Source: Nakamurella aerolata
GTDB lineage: Bacteria > Actinomycetota > Actinomycetes > Mycobacteriales > Nakamurellaceae
Direction of reading: 5' to 3'
Length of the DNA stretch: 64,000 nt
Assembly: GCF_013002705.1 (NCBI RefSeq)
Contig: NZ_JABEND010000007.1
Coordinates: 62,001-126,000, forward strand
Shown here: piece by piece, positions 9,586 through 18,966 of the stretch
Numbering within the stretch: position 1 is the stretch's first letter
How the letters are laid out: each line of letters begins with the position of its first letter
Position numbers and translations under genes: made by a program
The notes under the pieces: generated by a model
Seen by the model: the letters and a program-made list of their open reading frames with translations, nothing else
Database searches by the model: none
What the model was told of the DNA's origin: nothing

Positions 9586-10141
9586 TCAGTTGGTTCCTCT
9601 CGACGGCCCCCGGGCGCGTGTGAACGCGTCCGCGCAGGGACCGATATGTGTCACGTGCCGTGACGCGCCCGAAGCGATCCGGGGAGCCGGATCGGCGTTC
9701 GACTGCGCGTCACGCAAGTCTGGGTAGTACCTCTCGGAGCGGTGCCGGGTCGACGCTCATGCCGGCCGGAGTGACTCTCACCCACCCCGCCGTTGGCCCC
9801 TCGGGCCTCGCAGCGCGCCGCCGGAATCGGCAGCGGTTCCGCTGGAAGTATCCCACAGCCGGGTCGAAGTCCGGTCCGCGCTCGGCCCACCGGTGCGTCG
9901 GCCCGGTGACCAGTCGACATGCTCGCCCGGGCGCCCCCTGGCGCGCCGACGGCGACTGACCGCTCACCTTCACCAACCCGGCCCTTGCGCCTGGCATTCC
10001 CTGCCGCATTCCCAGTACCGCATTCCCACTACTGCATTCCCCCACCCGGCTGCGTGGTGTCTGGTTACGCTGCGATCACCCAACGATGATCGATCCGGCG
10101 GTGCCGACGCCCGGCGCCGGCCAGAACCCAGGGGTGTGCCG
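9586..10141. other. Intergenic gap upstream of rne and the DCC gene
   Basis: This 556-base stretch has several open frames but none with recognisable protein features; they have arginine/proline-rich shadow composition. It must hold the divergent promoters for rne and the DCC gene. At 10004-10044 there are three degenerate copies of a 14-base unit (CCGCATTCCCAGTA type). I see no RNA gene. Confidence 0.5.
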
Positions 10142-10729
10142 GTGGCTGATGCAGTGTTGTTGTTCGACGGTGACTGTGGCTTCTGCACCACCAGCGCTCA
10201 GTTCACCCGCCGCTGGATCGACCGCAAGCACCGCTTCGACATCGAGCCGTTCCAGAACTTCTCCCCGGCGCAACTCGCCGGGTGGAATCTTGACTACCAG
10301 CGCTGCGGCGAGTCGTTGCACTTCGTCGCCGGCACCGGTCACCGCCGGAGCGGACAGCCCGAGCGGCAGCACCCCGACCGACCTGACACCGACCGGGCGA
10401 CCGTCGACGCGACGGGGGCTGGCACGGGGCGGTCCGGCCGGACGAAGACATATGCCGGCGCCGCGGCGGTGGCGGCCACCCTGCGGGCCGGCGCGGTCGG
10501 CTGGCGTCCGGCTGGGCTGGTGCTGGCGGCACCCGGGATCAGCTGGTTGGCCGAACGCGGCTACCGGTGGGTCGCCGCGCACCGCTACCGACTGCCGGGC
10601 GGCACCCCGGCCTGCGCCGTTGATCTGTCGGCACGGAACTCGGCATCGCGGCCGCAACCGCCGCCGACCGGAACCGGGCAGCCGACCGGAGGCCAGCTCC
10701 GGGCCGACACTCAGCCGCCGACCGGCTGA
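10142..10729 (+). CDS. DCC family thiol-disulfide oxidoreductase-like protein (DUF393)
   Basis: Small protein of 195 residues starting ADAVLLFDGDCGFC, the DCC-family signature with a CxxC pair next to the DGDC motif. The central part (GTGHRRSGQPERQHPDRP onward) is a polar insert of about 40 residues not typical of the family; the C-terminal core (YAGAAAVAATLRAGAVGWRP) resumes the fold. The GTG at 10142 lies 7 bases after AGGGG; a GTG at 10136 is too close to that ribosome site. The C-terminal tail is Pro/Thr/Gln-rich. The 3' end overlaps the convergent MFS gene by 19 bases. Function in the family is uncertain; redox activity is inferred from CxxC. Confidence 0.8.
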   Translation: MADAVLLFDGDCGFCTTSAQFTRRWIDRKHRFDIEPFQNFSPAQLAGWNLDYQRCGESLHFVAGTGHRRSGQPERQHPDRPDTDRATVDATGAGTGRSGRTKTYAGAAAVAATLRAGAVGWRPAGLVLAAPGISWLAERGYRWVAAHRYRLPGGTPACAVDLSARNSASRPQPPPTGTGQPTGGQLRADTQPPTG

Positions 10730-12042
10730 CCGGCCCGCTCGGGCCGACGCCGGTCCGACCCGCGCCGGTGCCTGCGGTACCAGCTGAGCGCGAGGCCGAC
10801 GCCGCCGGCCATTACCCCAACGGCACCGGCGGCGACGAAGCCGCTCGGCGCTCCGGCGCGGTCGATCACGAAGCCAACCACCGGGGCGCCGAGCCCGGTA
10901 CCCGCGGTAAGGGCGGCGCCGTGCCACCCGAGGGCCTCGCCGCGCACCTGCTCGGGCACCAGCCGGGTGAGCGCGTCGATGCTGGCGGTGATCGCCGGCG
11001 CACAGAACATGCCGGCGATCACCAACAACACCGCCATCGTCCAGCGCTGATCGGCCAGTGCCACCGGAATGGTGGCGGCGCCCAGCAGCAGGGTCAACAC
11101 GAACGCGGAGGGATGCCGGCGCAGCGCGCCGTAGATCAGCCCCCCGATGGCGGAGCCGAGACCCCACAGGGTCAGCACCCAGCCGATGGAGCTCTCGTAC
11201 CCCCACTGCCGCAGCATCGCCACCACAGCGACGTCGGTGCCGGTGAGCACGACGGTGCAGGCCGCGGTAGCGCCGAGCACCGCCAACAGCATCGGGCCGA
11301 CCCAGTCGCGCCGGGACACCGCGGCGGGCCGGGTCCCTGCCTGCTGTGGGTCGTCATGTTGCGGGACGGGTGCCACCCCGGTGCTCTGCGCGGCGATCTC
11401 GCCGGACGGCTGGGCGGCGGCTTCAGCGGTGGGCGGTTCCGCCTCCGCGGCGACGCTGCCCTGGCTGCTGATCGCCGGGTTTCGCAGCCACAGCAGCGCT
11501 CCCCCGGCCACATCGAGCAGACCGAAAAGCAGTAGCGCACCTGGGGTTTGCCAGCTGGTGGCCAGCCACACCCCGAGTGCGGGGCCGGCCATGAACGACA
11601 GTTCCACCGCCACCGAATCGATGGCAAGGGCGCTCTTGCGGTGTGCCTGCGGGACCGACACCAGCAGCACCTGGCGGACGATCGAGAACGTCGGCAGCGT
11701 GAACAGTCCGCCGGCGAACACCAGCGGCAGCAGCACCCAGTACCCCGCCCACGGGCCGATCGCCCAGCAGACGGTCAGCACCACCAACGACGGAAAAACG
11801 GTGCGGCGCAAGCCGATCCGGTCCAGCAGCCGACCTCGCCACGGCGCGCTCACCGCCTGCGCGACGGTGGCGGCGGTGGTGATGAGCCCGGCCATCGTGT
11901 AAGAGAGCCCCAGGTGCTTGACCACGTGCAGGGTCAGCGCCACGTTCAGCGCCCACATCGGGATCCGGATCAGCAGCCCGAGCAGCAGGATCGATCGAGC
12001 CTGCTGCACTCGGAGAACAGCCGCATATCCCTGCAGTGCCAT
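10711..12042 (-). CDS. MFS transporter
   Basis: Major facilitator superfamily permease of 443 residues with about twelve hydrophobic segments in two halves. A cytoplasmic loop between the halves is Ala/Glu/Pro-rich. The N-terminal half carries APWRGRLLDRIGLRR, the MFS loop 2-3 motif, followed by the hydrophobic stretch VVLTVCWAIGPWAGYW. It follows a three-gene ABC exporter after a 93-base gap with a 15-bp repeat, so it may belong to the same drug- or metabolite-export unit. The substrate cannot be read from sequence. Confidence 0.85.
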   Translation of the reverse strand: MALQGYAAVLRVQQARSILLLGLLIRIPMWALNVALTLHVVKHLGLSYTMAGLITTAATVAQAVSAPWRGRLLDRIGLRRTVFPSLVVLTVCWAIGPWAGYWVLLPLVFAGGLFTLPTFSIVRQVLLVSVPQAHRKSALAIDSVAVELSFMAGPALGVWLATSWQTPGALLLFGLLDVAGGALLWLRNPAISSQGSVAAEAEPPTAEAAAQPSGEIAAQSTGVAPVPQHDDPQQAGTRPAAVSRRDWVGPMLLAVLGATAACTVVLTGTDVAVVAMLRQWGYESSIGWVLTLWGLGSAIGGLIYGALRRHPSAFVLTLLLGAATIPVALADQRWTMAVLLVIAGMFCAPAITASIDALTRLVPEQVRGEALGWHGAALTAGTGLGAPVVGFVIDRAGAPSGFVAAGAVGVMAGGVGLALSWYRRHRRGSDRRRPERAGQPVGG

Positions 12043-12078
12043 GATCTTCCCGCTGTGAGGTGTGGTGGGTGGTGGGGT

Positions 12079-12108
12079 GCTCGAAGCTGGTGGGCTCGAA
12101 GCTGGTGG
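12079..12108. repeat. 15-bp direct repeat between exporter genes
   Basis: Two exact adjacent copies of GCTCGAAGCTGGTGG in the gap between the ABC permease stop and the MFS start, flanked by related GGTGGGGTGCTCG segments on both sides. Confidence 0.75.
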
Positions 12109-12135
12109 GCTGGATGGTGGGGTGCTCGGTCGCGG

Positions 12136-12993
12136 TCAGCTGAGCAGCAGCTTGGTGAGCCGGCGGGCGGCGACCAGCACCCCGACGACGATCATCACCA
12201 GGAAGTAGCTGGCGTGCCCGAGGGTTGCCCACCCGACCCCGCCGAGGCTGAGCGCCCGCATGATCTCGATGCCGTGGTACAGCGGAAATGCTTCCACCAG
12301 CAATTGAATGGCCCGCGGATAGATCGCCAACGGGTAGAACGTGGTGGAGAACAACATCATCGGCATCACCAACCACATGATCCAGTCCAGGTGCTGGAAC
12401 GTCTTGCAGAAGGTGGTGATCGCCATGCCGCAGGCGGCGAAGCCGGCGGCGATGAGCAGGGCGGCCGGCACCACCAGCAGCGCCCACGGCGAGTCGATGA
12501 GCCCCATCGCCAGCATCACCACTTCGAACGCGGTGGCATAGATGGCACCACGCAGCAGCGCCCAGCCGATCTCGCCGAGCGCCACGTCCATCGGCCCGAG
12601 CGAGGTGGCCAGCATCGCGTCGTACACCTTGGCGTACCGCAGCTTGAAGAACACGTTCATGGTCGAGTCGAAGACCGCACCGTTCATCGCCGATGTCGCC
12701 AACAGACCAGGAGCGATGTAGGCCGCATAGCTGACCGGGCCGTTCGGGCCGTCCATCGAGCCGACCAGCGCACCCAGCCCTGCACCCATCGCCAGCAGGT
12801 AGAACACCGGCTCGAAGAACCCGGAGATCAGCGTCCAGCGGATCGACTTGCTGGTGCGCAACGACCGTTCCAGCACCACCTGCGGGCGCCCGGCATACAG
12901 GTGCAGCGGAATGATGCGCAGCAGCGGCGCGCCACCGCGCTGCCGCCCGGCGGAGCGGGTCACGGCCGTGGCCGGGCCGAGTTCGGTTGCCAT
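12136..12993 (-). CDS. ABC-2 type permease (second permease of the exporter)
   Basis: Membrane subunit of 285 residues in the NodJ/DrrB ABC-2 family, with about six hydrophobic segments. Family-like features include RSLRTSKSIRWTLISGFFEP near the N-terminus and PLYHGIEIMRALSLG near the C-terminus. The ATG at 12993 immediately follows the TGA of the upstream permease (TGAGATG arrangement), indicating translational coupling; the frame is open further upstream but only through the other gene. With the ATPase and the first permease it would form an efflux complex. Confidence 0.85.
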   Translation of the reverse strand: MATELGPATAVTRSAGRQRGGAPLLRIIPLHLYAGRPQVVLERSLRTSKSIRWTLISGFFEPVFYLLAMGAGLGALVGSMDGPNGPVSYAAYIAPGLLATSAMNGAVFDSTMNVFFKLRYAKVYDAMLATSLGPMDVALGEIGWALLRGAIYATAFEVVMLAMGLIDSPWALLVVPAALLIAAGFAACGMAITTFCKTFQHLDWIMWLVMPMMLFSTTFYPLAIYPRAIQLLVEAFPLYHGIEIMRALSLGGVGWATLGHASYFLVMIVVGVLVAARRLTKLLLS

Positions 12994-12994
12994 C

Positions 12995-13840
12995 TCAGAA
13001 CTCCAACCTGCGCCGGAACCGTTGCCGGGCAACGGCAAAGCCGACGACGACGATCACCGTCAGCACCACAAGGTGCAGCCCGACCTGCCACCAGGGCAGC
13101 CCGCCGATGGCGGCATCCCGCGCCAACTCGTTGGCGTGCCACAACGGCGAGATCCAGGCGAGCGGCCGCAGGTAACCGGGCAGCTGGTCGAGCGGGAAGT
13201 ACGAGGCCGAGAACAGCGTTGCCGGTACGACGCCGAACCGCAGCACCAGGTTGAAGTAGCCGGGAGCGTCTTCGTCGAGGCTGGCGGAGAGCACCAGCAC
13301 CCAGGTCGCCACCCCGACGCCCATCAAGGTCGCGATCGGCACCATCAACAGGCCCCAGGGGCCACCGGCGGCACCGAACAGCAGCAGAATCAGGTAGTAC
13401 GCCGTCCCGGACAGCAACAGCCGGGTGGCGATGAACATCACGGTGCCGTCGAGCACCATGGCCGGTGTCACCGGGGTGGCCGTCATGGCAAAGGCGGTGC
13501 GGCGCCACTTGAATCGGTCGAACGCCGCGTAGGAGCTCTCGCTGAACGCCGCCTGCAGCGCGGCGGCGCAGAGCAGCGCTGGAGCGATGAACTGCAGATA
13601 GCTGACCCCGCCGAGCGCCTCGGTGCCGCGCCGGTCCACCAACGAGCCCAGCCCGACTCCCAGCGCCAGCAGCAGGGCCAGCGGAGCCGCGATCGATTCT
13701 CCCAGCGTCGACCAGAAGTAGGGCCGCCAGGTGCGCATCAGGGCTTCCCACACCCGCACCCGGTAGGTCCAGCCGGACCGCCGGGGCTGCTCCGCCCCTG
13801 AGCCGCGCCGGGCCGGAGTTCCGGTCAGTGCACCACTCAT
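12995..13840 (-). CDS. ABC-2 type permease (first permease of the exporter)
   Basis: Membrane protein of 281 residues with six predicted transmembrane segments. It has the ABC-2 pattern near the N-terminus (WEALMRTWRPYFWSTLGES) and SPLWHANELARDAAIG near the C-terminus, the position of the conserved P-L-x-H segment of NodJ-like permeases. Its start overlaps the ATPase stop by a few bases, so the three genes are translated as one unit. Two different permeases with one ATPase suggests a heterodimeric channel. The export substrate is unknown. Confidence 0.85.
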   Translation of the reverse strand: MSGALTGTPARRGSGAEQPRRSGWTYRVRVWEALMRTWRPYFWSTLGESIAAPLALLLALGVGLGSLVDRRGTEALGGVSYLQFIAPALLCAAALQAAFSESSYAAFDRFKWRRTAFAMTATPVTPAMVLDGTVMFIATRLLLSGTAYYLILLLFGAAGGPWGLLMVPIATLMGVGVATWVLVLSASLDEDAPGYFNLVLRFGVVPATLFSASYFPLDQLPGYLRPLAWISPLWHANELARDAAIGGLPWWQVGLHLVVLTVIVVVGFAVARQRFRRRLEF

Positions 13841-14817
13841 CAGTCCACCAACGAACGGCCGGTGAGGGTCAGGAAGACGTCCTCGAGAGTGGACCGGCGC
13901 ACCAACGACGAACTGGCCGGGATCCCGGCCTGATGCACGGCTTCGACGGTGCTGTCGCCGTCGGTGGTGTACAGCAGCAGCCGGTCGGGCAACACCTCGA
14001 CCCGTTCCACCAGCGCGGTCGCGGCCGCCTCGTGCTGACGCTGGGCACCGGGGGTGAAGCGCAGCTCGACCACCTCCCTGGTGCAGTACTGGGCGATCAG
14101 CTGCGCCGGCGACCCCTCAGCGACGATCCGGCCGCCGTCCACCACCACCAACCGGTCGCAGAGCTGCTCGGCCTCGTCCATGTAGTGGGTGGTGAGGATC
14201 AGCGTGACGCCCTGCTGCTTCAACCGGAACAGCCTGTCCCACAACACGTGCCGGGCCTGCGGGTCGAGCCCGGTGGTCGGCTCGTCGAGCAGCACCATGT
14301 CGGGTTCGTTGACCAGCGCCCTGGCAATCGTCAGGCGCCGCTTCATGCCACCGGACAGCGCCGACACCCGCGCGGAGGCCTTGGCGGTGAGCTGCGCGAA
14401 CTCCAGCAGTTCGTCCGCCTTGGCGGCGCAGTACTTGCGGGAGAAGCCGAAGTACCTGCCGTAGACGATCAGGTTCTCCCGGCAGCTGAGCTCCTCGTCG
14501 AGGTTGCCCTCCTGCGGCACCACCCCCAGCCGGTCGCGGATGGCGATGCCGTCGAGATTCGGGTCCATGCCGAGGATCTGCAACTCGCCGCCGGTGCGCG
14601 GCGACACGCAGGCAATCATCCGCATGGTGGTCGACTTGCCGGCCCCGTTAGGGCCGAGCAGACCGAAGGCCTCACCCTGCGGCACCCGCAGGTCGATGCC
14701 GCGCACCGCGTGCACCGGCTCACCCTTCTTGTTCGGGAAGGTCTTCTGCAGGTCGCTGGCCACGATCAGATCGGCCACCGCGCTGGACGGGGTCGCGGTG
14801 CTGGCGGCTGTGGTCAC
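13840..14817 (-). CDS. ABC transporter ATP-binding protein (NodI/DrrA type)
   Basis: Cytoplasmic ATPase of 325 residues that powers the two adjacent permeases. It shows Walker A GLLGPNGAGKSTT, Q-loop region VVPQEGNLDEELSCREN, signature LSGGMKRR, Walker B MVLLDEPTTGLD and the switch histidine in ILTTHYMDEAEQL. The C-terminal 90 residues form the extra domain typical of drug-resistance ATPases of the daunorubicin type. It is the first gene of the operon and its stop overlaps the start of the next gene. A polyketide, lipid or drug substrate is possible but not shown. Confidence 0.92.
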   Translation of the reverse strand: MTTAASTATPSSAVADLIVASDLQKTFPNKKGEPVHAVRGIDLRVPQGEAFGLLGPNGAGKSTTMRMIACVSPRTGGELQILGMDPNLDGIAIRDRLGVVPQEGNLDEELSCRENLIVYGRYFGFSRKYCAAKADELLEFAQLTAKASARVSALSGGMKRRLTIARALVNEPDMVLLDEPTTGLDPQARHVLWDRLFRLKQQGVTLILTTHYMDEAEQLCDRLVVVDGGRIVAEGSPAQLIAQYCTREVVELRFTPGAQRQHEAAATALVERVEVLPDRLLLYTTDGDSTVEAVHQAGIPASSSLVRRSTLEDVFLTLTGRSLVD

Positions 14818-14920
14818 GGAGCAGAACGCTATCGCGGGATACCGACAGGATTAAACAGCTTTCCGCCGCCGCCCCGGTGCGCCCTCGACGTCAGCGCGAG
14901 CGCCGCGGCCGACGGTGGGC

Positions 14921-15319
14921 TCAGCGGAGCAGACAGAAGGGATGCCCGGCCGGGTCGAGGTAGACCCGGAACCCGCCGTCCTTGGACGGTTGGTGCTGAT
15001 GAACCCTGGCGCCGAGCTTGCGCACCAGCGCCTCGGCCGCGTCGATGTCGCCGGTGGCGAAGTCGAGGTGGAACTGCTGTGGGTGTGCGCCGCCGGGCCA
15101 GGTCGGCTCCTGATAGTCGTCGATCCGCTGGAACGCCAAGGTGGCATGGCCGTTGGGATTCTCGGGCGAGAGCCCGCCGCCAGGAGGGGCCAGCGTCGCC
15201 CAGTCTCGGTCGGCCCCGTCCTCCAGCGGCCAGTCGAGCAGCCCGGCGTAGAACTGCGCCAGTGCCAAGGCGTCCGGGCAGTCGATCACGATCAGCTCCA
15301 GCTTGGGCGTCAGGTTCAT
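14921..15319 (-). CDS. VOC superfamily (glyoxalase-like) protein
   Basis: Compact protein of 132 residues with two beta-alpha-beta-beta-beta halves of the vicinal-oxygen-chelate fold. The first half has LELIVIDCPDALALAQFYAGLL, the second FHLDFATGDIDAAEALVRKLGA, ending GFRVYLDPAGHPFCLL, a pattern common in uncharacterised glyoxalase-like proteins. A GTG at 15328 would add three residues. The family includes lyases, dioxygenases and drug-binding proteins, so no function is assigned. It is preceded by a tandem-repeat array. Confidence 0.8.
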   Translation of the reverse strand: MNLTPKLELIVIDCPDALALAQFYAGLLDWPLEDGADRDWATLAPPGGGLSPENPNGHATLAFQRIDDYQEPTWPGGAHPQQFHLDFATGDIDAAEALVRKLGARVHQHQPSKDGGFRVYLDPAGHPFCLLR

Positions 15320-15379
15320 GCGGCGCACCCTATCGCCGAAGGCGGACGATTTCCGTCCGCCTTTCTGCAGCGGTCGCTT

Positions 15380-15473
15380 CAGCTGCCCAGGGCGTCAGTT
15401 GCCCAGGGCGTCAGTTGCCCAGGCCGTCAGTTGCCCCAGTCAGTTGCCCAGGGCGTCAGCTGCCCCGGAGCGT
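15380..15473. repeat. 16-bp degenerate tandem repeat array
   Basis: About six copies of a unit near CAGTTGCCCAGGGCGT fill most of the gap between the GNAT gene stop (15482) and the VOC gene start. Copies 1-3 are contiguous at 16 bases; the fourth is shortened to 13. There is no spacer structure, so it is not a CRISPR array. Confidence 0.8.
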
Positions 15474-15481
15474 CGGTGACG

Positions 15482-16138
15482 TCAGCTGCGCAGGTCGATC
15501 CGCAACAGCAGCAGGTCGACCAATCGCGGGGCGGACGCGCCGGCGTCGGCCGGGTCGGTGAGGTTGATCCACTCCGGCAGCCGGCCGTATTCGGTGGCGC
15601 CGAACCTGCGGTAGAAGTCTTCCAGCCGGTGCCCATCGCGGACGGCGAGCCGAAGCTGTTGCAGGCCAAGCGCTCTCGCCCGGTCGATCAGCTCGGTCAG
15701 CAGTCGGGTGCCCAGACCGTTGCCCTGCTGCAGCGGCGCGATCATCAGCTCGGACAGCTCACCGGTGTGGGCGTCGACGCCGCGGCCGGGGGTGAGTTTG
15801 CCGAAGCCGACAAGGCTGCGGTCGGGCGCGACCAGCGCGAGCCCGAGGGCCCGGCCGGAGCGCAGCTGCTCGACCGTTGCGGCGGCCGCCTTGGCGATGT
15901 CCGAGCGGGGTGAGCCGGCCAGGAACCCGGCCGGTGCACCGGTGCTGGAGACGTCGTGCCACAGCGTGGTGAGGGCGACGCCGAACTGGCTGTCGGCTGC
16001 CATCGAGCCGTTCGGGCCGACCCAGTGCGACTGGACGGCCTTCTCGGTGCCCGCTTCGGGCCGTCCGGGTCCGGTCGAGCCGGACGACGCGGATGACGCG
16101 GATGACGCGGATGACGCAGGTTGGTCGGCAGCGCTCAC
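15482..16138 (-). CDS. GNAT family N-acetyltransferase
   Basis: Predicted acetyl-CoA-dependent acetyltransferase of 218 residues. The core shows [21 protein letters not shown], the acetyl-CoA binding Q/R-x-x-G-x-G/A-type loop (QQGNGLG), and [20 protein letters not shown] near the end. The GTG at 16138 overlaps the ndk stop by four bases (GTGA), which is why I prefer it over an ATG at 16153. The N-terminus contains a repeated ASS tripeptide encoded by 9-bp units. It is the last gene of the valS-folC-DUF4233-ndk group; the substrate is unknown. Confidence 0.8.
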   Translation of the reverse strand: MSAADQPASSASSASSASSGSTGPGRPEAGTEKAVQSHWVGPNGSMAADSQFGVALTTLWHDVSSTGAPAGFLAGSPRSDIAKAAAATVEQLRSGRALGLALVAPDRSLVGFGKLTPGRGVDAHTGELSELMIAPLQQGNGLGTRLLTELIDRARALGLQQLRLAVRDGHRLEDFYRRFGATEYGRLPEWINLTDPADAGASAPRLVDLLLLRIDLRS

Positions 16139-16692
16139 TTGCTGCCGAACCACAGCTCGATCTCGCGGGCGGCCGACTCGGCCGAGTCGCTGCCGTGCAC
16201 CAGGTTGTACTGGGTTTCCAGGCCGAAGTCGCCGCGGATGGTGCCTGGCGTCGCCTTCTCCACCGGGTCGGTGCCGCCGGCCAGCTGCCGGAACGCGGCG
16301 ATCGCGCGGGGGCCCTGCACCACGGCCACGACCAGCGGGCCCGAGGTGATGAACTCGACAAGGTCGCCGAAGAACGGCTTGCCCTCGTGCTCGGCGTAGT
16401 GCCGTTTCGCCAGCTCGGCGTCGATGGTGCGCAGCTGCAGCGCGGCAAGGGAAAGGCCCTTGCGCTCAATGCGGGCCAGCACCTCGCCGACCAGCCGCCG
16501 CTGGACGCCGTCAGGCTTCACCAGCACCAGGGTTCGCTCGGCCCCGCTGTTGTCGGACGCGCTGTTGTCGGACGCGCTGTTGTCGGACGCGCTGTTGTCG
16601 GACGCGCTGTTGTCGGACACGGTCTGTTCAGGCACGGCGTCGTACTCCTTCTCGGCGCTGTTGCGCGGCATGCTCGGCTGTTGGTCGCTCAC
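16135..16692 (-). CDS. ndk: Nucleoside diphosphate kinase with repeat-containing N-terminal extension
   Basis: Balances NTP and dNTP pools by phosphotransfer through a histidine. The catalytic core (from [20 protein letters not shown]) is standard, with the active-site histidine in [14 protein letters not shown] and the usual C-terminal length. The protein is 185 residues instead of about 137 because of a 51-residue N-terminal extension. That extension contains five tandem [10 protein letters not shown] pentapeptides (residues 26-50). An internal start just before the core is not obvious, so the extension is probably translated. It sits between DUF4233 and a coupled GNAT gene. Confidence 0.95.
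   Translation of the reverse strand: MSDQQPSMPRNSAEKEYDAVPEQTVSDNSASDNSASDNSASDNSASDNSGAERTLVLVKPDGVQRRLVGEVLARIERKGLSLAALQLRTIDAELAKRHYAEHEGKPFFGDLVEFITSGPLVVAVVQGPRAIAAFRQLAGGTDPVEKATPGTIRGDFGLETQYNLVHGSDSAESAAREIELWFGSK
16543..16617. repeat. 15-bp tandem repeat encoding SDNSA in Ndk
   Basis: Five copies of a 15-base unit (GTTGTCGGACGCGCT on the plus strand, last copies slightly diverged) encode the pentapeptide repeat in the Ndk N-terminus. Near-identity at the DNA level suggests recent expansion. Confidence 0.85.
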
Positions 16693-16783
16693 GGCCAGAG
16701 CTCGGGCAGCGAACCGGTGTGAGCTGCGGGTTCGCCGTCAGCAGCCTACCCAGCGGCGCGGGTGGTGCGTCCGCAGGACGCCG

Positions 16784-17179
16784 TCAGCCGCGGAAGTTGG
16801 GCTGGCCCGGCAGCAGGCCGGCGCGGTCGCGGCGGCGGTATTCGAAGCGCAGCCCGTAGATCACCGCGAACACCAGGGTGAAGATGATGCCGACGACGCC
16901 GAGGGAGGCGTTCACCCACCAGCCGGCGACAGCCGCCACCTGCAGCCCGGCCACCAGCCACGGGTGCCAGCTGCGCTTGACGTAGACGCACGCGCCGATC
17001 AGCGCCAGCGCGAGCACCACGATGTAGCCGACGCCGGCGGCACCGGTGCCGCTGCCGGTGTTCTGGGCCACCGCGATGGCCAGCAGCACCGCGATGGCCT
17101 CGAGCACCAGCGCAGCCGAGATCGCGCCCCGCAGACCGCGTTCCGGGTCGGCCGGCCGCTGTGGCTGGGCAGCGGTCAC
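16784..17179 (-). CDS. DUF4233 small membrane protein
   Basis: Protein of 131 residues with four hydrophobic segments (ISAALVLEAIAVLLAIAVA, VGYIVVLALALIGACVYV, HPWLVAGLQVAAVAGWWVN, GVVGIIFTLVFAVIYGLRF) and a basic C-terminus. It matches the DUF4233 family, which in actinobacteria typically lies between folC and ndk as here. Its start overlaps the folC stop by four bases (ATGA), so the two are translationally coupled. The family has no established function. Confidence 0.85.
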   Translation of the reverse strand: MTAAQPQRPADPERGLRGAISAALVLEAIAVLLAIAVAQNTGSGTGAAGVGYIVVLALALIGACVYVKRSWHPWLVAGLQVAAVAGWWVNASLGVVGIIFTLVFAVIYGLRFEYRRRDRAGLLPGQPNFRG

Positions 17180-18966
17180 TGCGGCGCCAGACCGGCCAGC
17201 GTCCTGGCGTCGCCGGCGGTCACCACCGAACCTGTCACCAAAACCCCGGTGCCGTAAGGAGTATCGCCCGCGCCGTTGTCGTCGCTCGGGTCCGCGGTCA
17301 CCGTATCCGCCGCCGAGCCGCCGGTTTCGGCGATATCCACCGCCATCGCGATGGCCTCGTCCATCCGCGGCGCCGGGTGCACCCGGTGGTCGCCGAAGAT
17401 GCCGGCGGCGATATCGGTGAGCTCGTCGAGCGGCATCGACCGCGGGCTGGAGTTCACCGTCACCACCACCTCGTCGAGGGTGTCGACCAGCGCGGTCAGG
17501 ATGCCGTCGGCGTCCTTGTCCGCCATCACCGCGACCACCCCGACCAGCCGGGTGAAGTGGTACTGGTCGGCGATCGCCGCGGCCAAAGCCTTGGCGCCGT
17601 CGGGGTTGTGGGCCGCGTCGATCAGAATGGTCGGCGAGGTGCGGATGCGTTCCAGCCGGCCAGGCGAGGCCACCGCAGCGAACCCGTCGCGGACCGCCTC
17701 GGCGTTCAGTTCGCGGCTGCGTCCGGCGCCGAGGAAGGCCTCGGTGGCGGCGAGCGCGGTCGCGGCGTTCTGCGCCTGGTGTTCACCGAACAGCGGCAGG
17801 AAGATCTCGTCGTACTCGGCGCTCAGGCCCTGCAGCGACAGTTGCTGTCCGCCGACCGCCGGATCGCGTTGCAGCACCATGAATTCGCTGCCGTACCGGG
17901 CGACGACGGCACCGACGTCGACGGCCCTGCGCATCAGGACATCGAGCGCCGCCTCCGGCTGCGGCCCGATGATGGCGGTGGTGTCCGGCTTGATGATGCC
18001 GGCCTTGTTCTCGGCGACCTCGGCCAGGGTTTCGCCGAGATAGTCCTGATGGTCCATGCCGATCGGGGTGACGACGGCCACCGCAGGCTGCACCACGTTG
18101 GTGGAGTCCCAGGTACCGCCGAGTCCGACCTCGACGATGGCAACGTCGACCGGCGCGTCGGCGAACGCGGAGAACGCCATCGCGGTCAACACTTCGAACT
18201 TGCTCAGCGGAACTCCGCCGTCGCGGGCGCTGGCGGCATCCACCATGTCGACGTACGGCGCGATGTCGGTGTAGGCCGACACGTATGCGTCGGGGCTGAT
18301 CGGTGCGTTGTCGAGGCTGATCCGTTCGGTCACCAACTGCAGGTGCGGCGAGGTGAACCGACCGGTGCGAAGCCCCAGCGAGCTGAGCAGCGCATCGATT
18401 ATCCGCGCAGTCGAGGTCTTGCCGTTGGTGCCGGCGACGTGGATCACCGGGTAGGCCCGCTGCGGGTTGCCCAGCAGATCCAGCAGCGCCGTCATCCGCT
18501 CCAGCGACGGCTCGATCTTGGTCTCCGGCCAGCGCGCGTTCAGCAGCGCCTCCACCGACGGCAAGTCCATCGGCGGCGCATCCGGGATGATCACCCAGGA
18601 CGAGTCGCCGGTGTCCGCTGCGTCGGCGCCGCCCTCGTCGAGGCCCCCGTCATCGGCAGCGTCGGCGGTGTCGGCGGCCGTATCAGCACCGCCCACCGAC
18701 TCGAGGTCACCGAGGTCGGCGGCCGTCGGGAAGGGCCCGAGAATGCCTGCGCCACCGGCACTGTGGTGCGCTCGGCCGTCGCCGTTCGGCTGCCGAGCGG
18801 CGTCGGCGGAATCGGTGGGGCCGGCGGAATCGGTGGGGCCGGCGGAATCGGCGCGGTCGGCCGATTTGCCCGGGTCGGCCGAGTTGCCCGGGTCAGCCGA
18901 GTTGCCCGGGTCGGCTGGGTCGGTTGGGTTCTCCGGCTCAGGACGGCCGTTGTCGCGTCCGCTCAT
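17176..18966 (-). CDS. folC: Bifunctional folylpolyglutamate synthase / dihydrofolate synthase
   Basis: Adds glutamates to folates and, in many bacteria, makes dihydrofolate from dihydropteroate. The core begins near residue 135 ([20 protein letters not shown]). It has the Mur-ligase P-loop [12 protein letters not shown] (GTNGKTST at 179-186), [12 protein letters not shown], the [15 protein letters not shown] segment and the C-terminal domain ([12 protein letters not shown]). At 596 residues it exceeds the family's 430-490 because of an acidic, Gly/Ala/Asp-rich N-terminal extension of about 125 residues with repeated NSADPG and TDSAGP units. The ATG overlaps the valS stop by four bases; an internal start could shorten it. 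Confidence 0.92.
   Translation of the reverse strand: MSGRDNGRPEPENPTDPADPGNSADPGNSADPGKSADRADSAGPTDSAGPTDSADAARQPNGDGRAHHSAGGAGILGPFPTAADLGDLESVGGADTAADTADAADDGGLDEGGADAADTGDSSWVIIPDAPPMDLPSVEALLNARWPETKIEPSLERMTALLDLLGNPQRAYPVIHVAGTNGKTSTARIIDALLSSLGLRTGRFTSPHLQLVTERISLDNAPISPDAYVSAYTDIAPYVDMVDAASARDGGVPLSKFEVLTAMAFSAFADAPVDVAIVEVGLGGTWDSTNVVQPAVAVVTPIGMDHQDYLGETLAEVAENKAGIIKPDTTAIIGPQPEAALDVLMRRAVDVGAVVARYGSEFMVLQRDPAVGGQQLSLQGLSAEYDEIFLPLFGEHQAQNAATALAATEAFLGAGRSRELNAEAVRDGFAAVASPGRLERIRTSPTILIDAAHNPDGAKALAAAIADQYHFTRLVGVVAVMADKDADGILTALVDTLDEVVVTVNSSPRSMPLDELTDIAAGIFGDHRVHPAPRMDEAIAMAVDIAETGGSAADTVTADPSDDNGAGDTPYGTGVLVTGSVVTAGDARTLAGLAPQ

Noticed and set aside
15380-15473. CRISPR array
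   Set aside because: The units are contiguous, degenerate and without spacers, and there is no cas gene. The same applies to the other repeat arrays.
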